Shown here: in pieces, positions 1 through 8,934 of the stretch
How positions within the stretch are numbered: position 1 is the stretch's first letter
How the letters are laid out: every line of letters starts with the position of its first letter
NCBI GenBank assembly: GCA_028752905.1
Contig: JAQNBH010000013.1
Location: forward strand, 28,826,739 to 28,890,738
Length of the DNA stretch: 64,000 nt
Direction: 5' to 3'
DNA from: Cladorhizidae sp. MBARI D1340-BT2
Lineage: Eukaryota; Porifera; Demospongiae; Poecilosclerida; Cladorhizidae
Translations under genes and position numbers: made by a program
Notes under the pieces: model-generated
Databases searched by the model: none
Told to the model about the DNA's origin: nothing
The model's input: only the letters and a program-made list of their open reading frames with translations

Positions 1-350
1 GAGCATGGTTGTTAATGACAAGGCCATGTGCAGAGCATGGTTGTTAATGACAAGGCCATGTGCAGAGCATGGTTGTTAATGACAAGGCCATGTGCAGAGC
101 ATGGTTGTTAATGACAGGGCCATGTGCAGAGCATGGTTGTTAATGACAGGGCCATGTGTAGAGCATGGTTGTCAATGACAAGGCATGTGCAGAGCATGGT
201 TGTTAATGACAGGGCCATGTGCAGAGCATGGTTGTTAATGACAGGGCCATGTGCAGAGCATGGTTGTTAATGACAAGGCATGTGCAGAGCATGGTTGTTA
301 ATGACAAGGCCATGTGCAGAGCATGGTTGTTAATGACAGGGCCATGTGCA
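1..350. repeat. 32-bp minisatellite, left edge of duplicon A
   Basis: About ten head-to-tail copies of a 32-bp unit that begins GAGCATGGTTGTTAATGACA and ends GCCATGTGCA, with single-base and small indel differences. The array continues past the left edge of the window. A related array lies at 53205-53495 at the same relative place in the second duplicon. Both strands show short fortuitous open frames; I see no gene here. Confidence 0.9.
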
Positions 351-425
351 CATGAAAATGTCAACAATAATAAAATAATAAAAATATGTACAAAAAATGT
401 TTTATTCAAACCTATAATATGACAA

Positions 426-630
426 GGAAATAGCCCTTGAGACCACACCCACACAGTTAACATATAAAATGGTGATGCCAATTAGATGACTCTTTACAAC
501 AGGGACTGCAAATATGAGAGTTTTAAAGTTCTATTTTTCAAAAGTAAAGTCATCTAATTGGGTGTGGTCTGTATGACTATTTTATGGTAAGGGGTTATCT
601 ATGTGGGTTTGGTCTCAAGGGACATATTCT
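426..630. mobile_element. Foldback/MITE-like element
   Basis: Outer arms at about 426-460 and 594-630 are inverted copies of each other, sharing the core CCTTGAGACCACACCCACA. A second inverted pair lies inside (CCAATTAGATGACT against AGTCATCTAATTGG). It has no coding capacity, so a non-autonomous element is the simplest reading. The same structure is at about 53540-53750 in duplicon B. The family cannot be named from sequence alone. Confidence 0.6.
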
Positions 631-899
631 TGCTTCCTTCTTGGACTAGTTGGACTAGTCAATCCAACAGTGTAAATAATGCCTTTGCTTCCCACATATA
701 ACTTGTGTATATATAGTAGATCCATTTATCATAGCTTCATTATTATATATATAAGCATGTGTCTATGTGTCTATAATGATTAAGCATGTGTACTTTAAAC
801 TTGGTAAAGATTAATCGTGTTACACTGAGTAACTTCTTATAGGTGGCCCATTGACTGTAACAAATAACAACAAAAAACAAATAGAAACAAGACAAAAAT

Positions 900-1055
900 G
901 TTTTTATTTAACATATATATATACATATACATATACATATACATATATATATACAAATACATATTATACATATATATACAAATACATATACATATATATA
1001 CAAATACATATACATATATATACATATATATACATATATATACATAGTTTAGATT
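900..1055. repeat. TA/TACATA microsatellite
   Basis: Alternating TATATA and TACATA runs. A diverged counterpart lies at 54047-54160 in duplicon B. The open frames here on both strands are low complexity. The rest of 631-1630 is AT-rich, matches duplicon B (about 53750-54780), and shows no recognisable gene. Confidence 0.85.
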
Positions 1056-1635
1056 GATGAGAGTCAAAGAAAAATGAAACACAAGTTTATCAGTGTGGAC
1101 AGTGAGACTCTTTACTAATACTGCTGTTGGAATACCGTCTTCGGTAAAGGGTCCTGTGGATGTTCATCTTTCATTTCTTTTTTTACTAGTCAATTTTTTA
1201 TATTGTATTGTGTTTCAGGGGAACTGTTAGAAACTTCAAGTGAAACTTTGCCAGTAAAAATTTGAAATTTATAATAGGTCTAAATCGGTTGACTTGGGCG
1301 TACTCTTGAAGTGGTGGGGAAAACTCAAGGCCTAGAGAACTCTGTAATTAGAACTTACTTACTTCCTCTCTGATAAGCTACAGGCACAGACTACAATTCG
1401 CTGAACATGTTGAAAGCATTAGCAATTTTGTCTTTAATTGTCTCTAATATGCATAAATAATGAGAAGGCTCCTGACCCTAGCCAAATTATACACAATTAA
1501 CAATTAGCAGCCAGATGTAAAGCTAGCTATATAACTAGCACTTTTGCAAGCCAGAGTAGCAGCATTGGCAATCAGCTGCCTAGTATTGGTGCCCATTTGT
1601 TGGTTGGTTAGTGCCTTCACAAGATCTATATGCAT

Positions 1636-1749
1636 TACAATAACCTTCTCAATAATCAAAATTGTACTCTATTTAAGGAGGGCACGTCTTGTACTCTCTC
1701 AGGTCTTGAGGGAGTATAATGCGAGTTGATTATTGAGAAGGTTATTGTA
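1636..1749. mobile_element. Snap-back MITE, 23-bp arms
   Basis: Perfect inverted arms at 1636-1658 and 1727-1749 (core ACAATAACCTTCTCAATAAT) flank a centre of about 68 bp. Related hairpins occur at 7045-7140, 7285-7385, 54782-54905, 59628-59730 and 59865-59970. Most share an inner AATCAACTTGAAATT against AATTTCAAGTTGATT pairing. Several are followed by ATGTCAACTGAGAG, possibly part of the element. Confidence 0.6.
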
Positions 1750-1851
1750 GTGTTATTATGTCAACTGAGAGTTGCTCTATATTATTCTTAACCTTATGCC
1801 TGCTAGAATAAAGGATTCCACAAGACTCTATGTTTGCTGGTGTGTGTTTAT

Positions 1852-2215
1852 GTGTTGCCATCAGGGTGGATCAATAGCTCGAGTAGTGTGTTGCCATCAG
1901 GGTGGATCAGTAGCTCGAGTAGTGTGTTGCCATCAGGGTGGATCAGTAGCTCAAGTAGTGTGTTACCATCAGGGTGGATCAATAGCTCGAGTAGTGTGTT
2001 ACCATCAGGGTGGATCAGTAGCTCGAGTAGTGTGTTACCATCAGGGTGGATCAGTAGCTCGAGTAGTGTGTTACCATCAGGGTGGATCAGTAGCTCGAGT
2101 AGTGTGTTGCCATCAGGGTGGATCAATAGCTCGAGTAGTGTGTTACCATCAGGGTGGATCAATAGCTCGAGTAGTGTGTTGCCATCAGGGTGGATCAGTA
2201 GCTCGAGTACTACAT
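1852..2215. repeat. 36-bp minisatellite
   Basis: About ten copies of a 36-bp unit containing GCCATCAGGGTGGATCAGTA followed by GCTCGAGTAGTGTGTT. The period is a multiple of three and the unit lacks stops, so several frames on both strands stay open. That is a product of the repeat, not evidence of a protein. The counterpart in duplicon B (about 54985-55440) has more variable units. Confidence 0.9.
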
Positions 2216-2961
2216 GTATTTAGGTTGGTGCATGCAGCTTTGGGACATACTGAGCATAGAAATAGCTACAGTTTTGAAAGTCCATACTACTGAAACACAG
2301 GAACTCAGAGAGTAGGTGTAATAAAGTTCCTCTCACATTCTGTGCTGCAAGTTTCTTTGAAGAAAATATGCAGTTTAAATGACAGGAGCTGTATTATGAT
2401 TGCTAATGATATGAACAAAATCAGTGGGCAATTTCTTCAAATGTAAAAATTGTCAACCAATGCATCAGATGAAGCTGTGCTGGTTATATGGTTGCAGTCA
2501 ATGCAGTTAGTTGTTTATGTTGTGCGATGTATGTATGTGCATGCCCACTATATTTATTGCCAGTGCAAAGATGTACATGCACAAGCAAACACGCTTCAAG
2601 TTTATCCTCAAATCAGCTTTTTGGTTTTTGAAGCCAATTTTTGTGATGAAGACTGAAGTATTTCAGTTGAAACGTTGGCTTCAACCCCGCCCAAAAAGCG
2701 GAGTTCAAAATAAATCTTAAAGCATATTACGATGTCAGCTGAGAGTATTCGTACAAGTTTGTTCAAGCAAGGAAAATAATGTGAGAAAGCATGACTGACA
2801 CCTGATGAAGTTTTGGTTTGTACAAAGAATTAGTTCCCAATAGATCTTTCTTCCCCCAATGCTCTCTCTAGACTGCATTCATTCATTATTTTAGGGTTGA
2901 TTTTTTATTGTGGAACTGGGTGGATTGGGGAGGGAAGAGGTCTGTTACCCACTTTACTTAC
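2216..2961. other. 3' flank of astacin pseudogene A, with deletion junction
   Basis: This stretch aligns by eye with 55445-55575 and then directly with 56380-56970 of duplicon B. The roughly 800 bp that hold the terminal exon in B are missing here; the junction is near 2360. I see no complete gene. A structured motif at 2630-2682 is discussed in the findings. Confidence 0.7.
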
Positions 2962-4477
2962 CCTGAGTTACACAGTGTTACATTTCTTGTATGCAAAATA
3001 TAAGCCTGCACAAGTGTTTCCATTCAGACATGTACATGTTCGCCGCCTGACCCCTCCTTGGCACGTGCTAGTGCATGAAGACCAGTTACCCCAGGATGAC
3101 CACGTGGCAGCTAAAGGACAAAACAAATCACGACATTCTTATTAATATTCCATAATTCAGCATAGAATGGATGTAGCTCTCCTACACTCACTTGTTGGGC
3201 AGTCATGTGTGTTGCAATCCCTGAACTCTTGCCTATCTCCCACACAAGTGCTTCCCCTCACACAAGACCTGATTCTCGTATGTCTTCCTCCATTGCAAGC
3301 CTTCGAACAAACACTCCACGATCCCCATGAGCTCCAGAAAGCAACAACTAGAGGGAGAAGAAATCAGGGGTCATCACAACTGTTGTAGCTTAAGGAGCCA
3401 CTCATTTTGTCAGCTGACACAAGATGAAGTATCGAGCATGATTGACTGTAAGTGGTATAGCTTACCAGGGCAGGGTTCAGTTCTGCATTGCTGCTTCTCA
3501 ATGTTGCTGCCTTTACAATTGTTTCCATTGCAAGTCCTCATTCGTGTTATGCTGCCACCATTGCAGGTCCTAGAGCAGAGAGACCAGGGTGACCAGGAGG
3601 ACCCAGGAGGAGACAGACCCAGAACCTTTTAATAAATTTTTAAGACGACTTAATATTACAACTTTTATTATTCTAGACAAGAATAGAATATAATTTCACT
3701 TTTTAGAATCATTGAATGGATGCGAGAAAATCAATCTTATTGGAGACATATTATATACATGACACTCATTGTCAACTATATAATATATATATTAGCTCTG
3801 CCATTGTATGCTTTACTATAAACTCACCTCCACAATATAGCGTATTTGCATGCTGGATGTCGTATGTTGAAAAGCCTTTTCTCTGCCCCAGCTTACTAGG
3901 GTCGATGGCGGGGTCCACAGGCAAGATCGTGGGTTCCCCATTATCACTGAAAGCCCGGTATGAATAATGCATGATGGAGCCAGTGTCGTAAGGAACTCCT
4001 TGGGTAGTATAGAAGGCTGGGTTGGCCACTTCAAAGTTGCTTTCTTTTCCTAAATGTATGACAAGCAATATTAGACTTGACCGTATGTGCTAGTAGATAT
4101 TGCACCTGCACACAGAAATAAAAGGCAACTTGCCTGCTTGAATGTTTTCTGGGAGGATCTTAACATACATGTCCCTATCAGGCCGACTCTGTTCGTGCCA
4201 TCGCCCAAGGGCATGAAATATCTCATGAATTACTACGCCCTTGTCCTCGCAGCCAAAACCAATGGAGATCTTCTGCGTCCTCCGATTCGACCGACATATG
4301 AGTAACACCTAGAGAATGAGTTTTATTGTTATCAGAAGTACACATTTGAAAATATTTTTTTGATATATATATATATATATATATACTTAGAAGGTAGTTT
4401 GCTGAGAAGGCTACAAATAGTGCTCAATGCTGTATTAAGGCAGAGCTATTAAATATAGAAAAGTACTGGGATGGCTA

Positions 4478-4516
4478 GTCCTACTGCAGTTTCATGCTAA
4501 TGCAATCATCAGGGAC
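4478..4516 (-). ncRNA. Hammerhead ribozyme in the inverted PLE repeat (minus strand)
   Basis: Exact reverse complement of the element at 5693-5731, with the same CTGATGA and GAAA cores and helices. It would be made only from minus-strand transcripts, which is also the sense strand of the host astacin pseudogene. A transcript crossing the whole intron from that promoter would contain this ribozyme in sense and the other in antisense. Confidence 0.8.
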
Positions 4517-4551
4517 AATGAGCAACTGAGGTGGCATGTGGGCATATATGC

Positions 4552-5583
4552 GAGAGGATGAAGAAGGAAATTATATCTATCTTCCATGCCTTCGGCCTCC
4601 GCATCACTATTCACACCAATACCAAGATCACCAACTTCCTCGATGTGACACTCGACCTCGCCCACGGGTCATACCAACCATACCGAAAGCCTAACAGCCA
4701 CATCCTATACATCAACAAAAAATCAAACCACCCTCCATCTATAATAAAAAATATCCCCCTATCCATCAATAAGAGAATCAACAGCATTTCCGACAACGAG
4801 AGTACCTTCAGAAAGGCAGCACCAGACTATCAGAAAGCTCTCCACAACAGTGGACACGAATACCAAATGAGTTTTCAACCACCAACAACAAAAAATAGCA
4901 CTAAGCCCACCAAAAAGTCAAGAGGCAGGCAGATAATATGGTACAGCCCACCCTTCAGCAAAAATGTAGCCACCAACATCGGCAAATCCTTCCTCAACCT
5001 CGTCAAGTCCCACTTCCCCAAGGGCAACGAGCTGCACAAAATATTCAATGCCAACAATGTCAAGGTCAGCTACTCTTGCTGCAGAAACATGAACAGCATA
5101 ATTATGTCTCACAACAAAACAATAAACAAACCTACCAACCTACAACAAGAGCCAAGCAAGTCATGCAGCTGCCGAAATAAGAAAGATTGCCCGCTGGATG
5201 GGCACTGCCTCACCACATCTATAGTTTATAAAGCCTCCGTCTCCACCGACCATGATGAAAAACCCTACACAGGGCTCACAGATACAACTTTCAAGGCACG
5301 CTACACAAACCACAAGTTCTCCTTCAACCACGAAAATATGAGAAACACCACAGAACTCTCCAAATACATATGGAAACTTAAAGACAGAAAAACCAGACAC
5401 AACATAAAATGGGCCATTATCGACAGAGCAGCATCGTATTCCACCATATCGAAACGTTGCAACCTGTGCATTGCTGAAAAACTCCACATCATCTACTCCG
5501 ACAGCCAATCATCATTGAACAAGCGATCGGAATTCCTCTCAAAGTGTAGGCACAAGAACAAGTTTCTCCTCAAGAGCATTTGA
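4552..5583 (+). pseudogene. PLE polyprotein remnant: RT C-terminal region plus GIY-YIG endonuclease
   Basis: Open frame of about 340 codons lacking its N-terminal half. Its start lies in the inverted terminal repeat, so no genuine initiator exists. The first part carries the RT-thumb signature of Penelope-like elements (TNFLDVTLDL, YRKPNSHILYINKKSNHPPS, INKRI). A Cys/His cluster follows (CSCRNKKDCPLDGHC), then a GIY-YIG nuclease: VYKASV, PYTGLTDTTFKARYTNHK with the catalytic Arg, TELSKYIWKLK with the Glu, and KRCNLCIAEKL near the end. In complete PLEs the RT copies RNA and the nuclease nicks the target. This copy could supply only the nuclease part, if anything. The frame is unbroken, which suggests recent insertion. 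Confidence 0.88.
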
Positions 5584-5692
5584 ATTACCACACTCATCAA
5601 CACCCATTCATTAATGCCCATCCATAGACTTGCACCACCCCACTTGCCTGCCCCACCTCATATATGCCCACATGCCACCTCAGTTGCTCATT

Positions 5693-5731
5693 GTCCCTGA
5701 TGATTGCATTAGCATGAAACTGCAGTAGGAC
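5693..5731 (+). ncRNA. Minimal type I hammerhead ribozyme (PLE pseudo-LTR)
   Basis: Read 5' to 3': GTCC (helix I strand), CTGATGA (invariant core), a short stem TGC-ATTA-GCA (helix II), GAAA (core), then ACTGCAGT, a self-complementary helix III, with GTA as the cleavage triplet and GGAC closing helix I against GTCC. Cleavage would fall after the A at 5727. All invariant core bases are present. The base next to the core in helix II is a U-U mismatch and helix III is too short to close as a hairpin. Such hammerheads are known in PLE pseudo-LTRs and are thought to work as dimers through the palindromic helix III. Confidence 0.85.
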
Positions 5732-7409
5732 TAGCCATCCCAGTACTTTTCTATATATATATATATATATATATAGTGTGTGAATGTGTGTGTGTGTGTG
5801 TGTAAGGGGTAGTTTCATTGACACTGTAATTCCAATATATTTTAACGAAATATTATATGTATAATGTACTCACCCCCAATCACGGAAGAATCTCACGTAG
5901 TCCTTTTCATCTGTTCGTTCAACAAATCTGATGCATGTTTGATTATGATAGTTGGCAATGGCTTCCATGATAGCCTCTGTAGCTAGTGCTATATAAATAA
6001 AGGGAGAAATATTGAAAGTTGAGACTGTACGACACAAAGTGAATATGATCTGTCTTACAGTCGAGGCCATCCAGAAGGTAAGGGACTCTTGCTCCTTCCC
6101 AGAGTAAGTCTGGGTTCCTTACTACAGCATTCTGTGTGCCATCTCTGTCACTAGGATTGGCAGCTAACTCCATGGAGCTCTGCTGGTCAGGAGTAAGGAT
6201 GATGTCTCCTTCAAAATACCCTATGAATGAGTGACATGGAGATCAATGATGGTTTGTCAGGGCTAAGTGAGCACACAAGTTTCCTCACTATCTGTGTACT
6301 CCCATGAAGGAATCGGGTCAATGCAGGAATCGGGTCAATGCTGCAAGAACTTGACACCAATGCAAGAATGAAGATGACAACCTGAAATGTTAACATAATG
6401 ATGTGCTGATTAGTTCTGTAACTCTGAATGGACCACGACTTAAGAATTCCTGCAGCTCCTCTGGTGTTGTGCCTCCTTAAATACCTTCACAGGGGAGAGG
6501 TCTGCGCATGACAGTAGATGCGGTGAGATGCTACAATAGCCCTCATAGTCTGAACTCTGAGATCATTGGACAACGCTGAAATAGTCAGAGTCCTTAGGAC
6601 TGCCTCTGCTTCCTGTGTCTATTCAATGAGGACAATTGTTTTAAATTCTACTGGGAATTCTCTGCTGTAGCTATAGCACAGACTCATTAAAGTCATGTAT
6701 ATTGTTCCTGCTTCTATACAAGAAATTTCCACAAAAGCAGATACTACTTTATATGGCAGCCAGTGTAAATCTAAGCTCAAACTAACAACTCGAGTTGATG
6801 GAATTCTATGACACGCACTGGGTGAAGTTCACTATAATTATGATTGGCTATTTCACTTTAAAGCAAGTGTGAAAGTTATGCTGAATAATAAGGGTAATAT
6901 GGTATGCCTTTATTATTACTATTATTGTTGTCATTGTAGTTGTTGTTACTATTACTACTGCTATAACTATTATGACTTATTGATGTTGTTAACAGGGGTT
7001 TGTTATCATCATTACTACTGGTATTACTATATCATTATTATTTCAAAATAATAACCTTCTCTCAATAATCAACTTGAAATTGTACTCTCTCTAAAGAGGG
7101 TATTATTTCAAGTTGATTAGTATTGTAATGTCAACTGAGAGTTCATTGAGAGATTATTATTATTATAAATTACTACTACTACTACCATTACTATTACTGC
7201 TGCCTCTACACTAAATATTACTACCACTACTACTATACTACTACTACTACCACTACTACTACTACTATTATTATTATTATTTTTAATCTCAATAATCAAC
7301 TTGAAATTGTATTCTCTCGGCATTATGACTAGATGCTCTATCGTCCTGGTGAAGGCTAGAATTTCAAGTTGATTATATGAGAGTTTATTGATAGCCCAAT
7401 ACAAACTGG

Positions 7410-7497
7410 TTTAGGTGTGTGGGTAGGTAGGTGGGTGGGTGGGTGGGTAGGTAGGTAGGTAGGTAGGAGGTAGGTGGGTGGGTGGGTGGGTGGGTAG
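7410..7497. repeat. GGTA/GGTG tetranucleotide repeat
   Basis: Runs of GGTA and GGTG on the plus strand. The duplicon B equivalent (60005-60255) is nearly three times longer and interrupted, so the array has expanded or contracted since the duplication. Threonine/proline-rich frames on the minus strand here are artefacts. Confidence 0.9.
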
Positions 7498-8044
7498 CCT
7501 TCGAAGGACAATCTGAGTCAAAGTCAGTGTCAGGTAGGGAGTTAGGCTGGGACAGCACATTAATTTTATCAAACCATGCCCAAGACAAGCTCAGTGAGAA
7601 TGGAAATCGCACGTGGAACAGGCTCGCTTGACAGTGAATACATTTATGTTGAGTATCTACAAAGTCATATCAAGTCAACTGATAGTTCGTTGAGATTAAT
7701 ATTATATTTATCATTTTCATTATATTGGGTAGTGGTGGCATATTTACCACCACGGGGAGGAGCACAATTATTCATTAATCTATATTGTACTCATTTTCCT
7801 TATAGCTTCAGGCTAGTGTGCATTGTGCTGCCATAGCACTGAGCATGCCCAATATTTTAGTGCCTTGGTTTGGTATCTATCTTATCATAGCAACAAATAT
7901 TTGAGCATACTCAATTTCTTATTAAAATTAACTTGGCAGTGGTATGAAAGCTTTGTAGCCAGCCTTATTGCAGTGCCTAACAGCAGACTGTGACTTGGAC
8001 ATCACGGGTGATGGACCGAATTATATTTGAGAATGGGAAATTTG

Positions 8045-8490
8045 ATTGTGGTGCTTTGGGGGAACAATGGCATTAAATTTTTTTTAAAACTTATGGTTAC
8101 CACTTTAGAACTCCGTAGATTCTGTAAACTTCATGGTATGGACTTGATATTAGCTCAAAAGATAGGTCTCTCCGTGTGCTCTCATTTGATAATAAAATAT
8201 TTTCCATAGATATAACTATAGGCAAGTTACTAGACCTAAAGTGGAGGGACCTCAAAACCTGAATGCCTGAAACCTCCACATAAATATCTCCAGATTGCAA
8301 AGTGCTAAAGATTTGAAATTAGTAGAAGCTCTACTCTATGCAACGACTGTTTTCATTAGGCGCTAAAATGTAAGTACGTAGTCAAGTGCATGGGTAGAAA
8401 ATGAATTTCGTTATAAAGTGATAACCATAAGTTAAAATTTTTTTAAAAAATGCCCTTTCCCCCCCTCAAGGCGCCATTGTTCTCCTTAAC
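8045..8490. mobile_element. Imperfect inverted repeat, possible MITE
   Basis: The left arm (about 8045-8106, with GGGGGAACAATGGCATT and AACTTATGGTTACCAC) and right arm (about 8421-8490, with GATAACCATAAGTT and GCGCCATTGTTCTCC) are diverged inverted copies. The same structure occurs at about 60655-61090. No coding capacity. A non-autonomous element is likely but not proven. Confidence 0.45.
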
Positions 8491-8816
8491 TATCAAACGA
8501 AGAACTATCTAAAGATAGCTAGCTTCTATGCAACTTTTTTCACATTTTCAAAATTCAATTTTGTATTGATAGGCGATAACACATTCTCATCTAATTTGTA
8601 CTTGTAGAATGGGAACAATATATGTCTGCGCAATGAGTTCAGCAAATTCCCAGTGGGGCTAAAAAAATGCATTGGTCAATGCTCGGGAAGTAGAGCTGGT
8701 CCAAACAAGGCCTTGATTCAGCTTAGTCCACTGATCTCAGACCACAGATTGTGTGGGCTATTGTGACATCTCACCCTTCCATACATAGTGATGCTCACAC
8801 CTTTCACCAGCACGGG

Positions 8817-8824
8817 TATATAAG
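8817..8824 (+). promoter_or_regulatory. TATA box of the plus-strand astacin A
   Basis: TATATAAG in a GC-flanked context (CACGGGTATATAAGGAGC), 111 bp before the ATG. The identical box is at 61603-61610 before the duplicon B gene, about the same distance from its ATG. The minus-strand partners have a TATTTAA at the mirrored place. Confidence 0.65.
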
Positions 8825-8934
8825 GAGCAGAAAACTCAGCAGTTAAATTAGAACAAAGCCACAACACCAGAAGAGCTTCAGAAGCTGCAGAAATTCTTAC
8901 GTCGGCGTCAATTCAGAGTAATCAGCACATCGTC

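Larger units (their letters stand above)
4384..5775 (+). mobile_element. Penelope-like retroelement, 5'-truncated, with inverted pseudo-LTRs
   Basis: A PLE inserted at a (TA)n tract in an intron of the astacin pseudogene; the matching duplicon B intron (about 58320-58484) lacks it. An inverted terminal copy at 4384-4551 joins straight into the distal part of the PLE ORF, and a sense-oriented copy follows the ORF at 5661-5758. The two copies match almost perfectly over about 98 bp (4454-4551 against 5661-5758). The reverse-transcriptase core is absent. Truncated copies preceded by an inverted terminal piece are a known PLE insertion form. Confidence 0.88.
2962..6396 (-). pseudogene. Astacin-TSP1 metalloprotease pseudogene (duplicon A, minus strand)
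   Basis: Relic of a secreted zinc metalloprotease of the astacin family, a close paralogue of the intact plus-strand gene at 8935. Recognisable parts in order are the signal peptide exon (6396 downward), the propeptide exon with its FEGDI switch (about 6060-6220), the first catalytic exon (about 5875-5990), the zinc-site exon (about 4130-4313, [19 protein letters not shown]), the SIMHY Met-turn exon (about 3830-4050), and three TSP1 exons (about 3475-3620, 3210-3350, 2962-3110). Lesions: a 17-bp tandem duplication in exon 1 (near 6315-6350), a one-base loss near 4278, a one-base gain near 3600, and a 10-base loss near 2975 that removes the last TSP1 cysteine. The terminal exon is deleted. A Penelope-like element sits in the intron between the first catalytic and zinc-site exons. 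None of these lesions is shared with the duplicon B counterpart. Confidence 0.88.
6397..8934. other. Divergent intergenic region between head-to-head astacins A
   Basis: No protein gene seen. It contains trinucleotide microsatellites (about 6910-7030 and 7155-7275), two snap-back MITEs (7045-7140, 7285-7385), a GGTA/GGTG minisatellite (about 7410-7497) and a long imperfect inverted repeat (about 8045-8490). The last 75 bp before the plus-strand start mirror the sequence upstream of the minus-strand start, so the original inverted duplication included the core promoters. The same order recurs at 58981-61720. Confidence 0.75.

Noticed and set aside
1..350. CRISPR-like array
   Set aside because: The 32-bp units are contiguous with no unique spacers; this is a minisatellite. 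The same holds for the other arrays in the window.
4531..4551. Initiation of the PLE protein in front of CGHICERM
   Set aside because: The segment is the inverted terminal repeat fused to the truncated ORF and the first codon is GTG, so it is not a real start.
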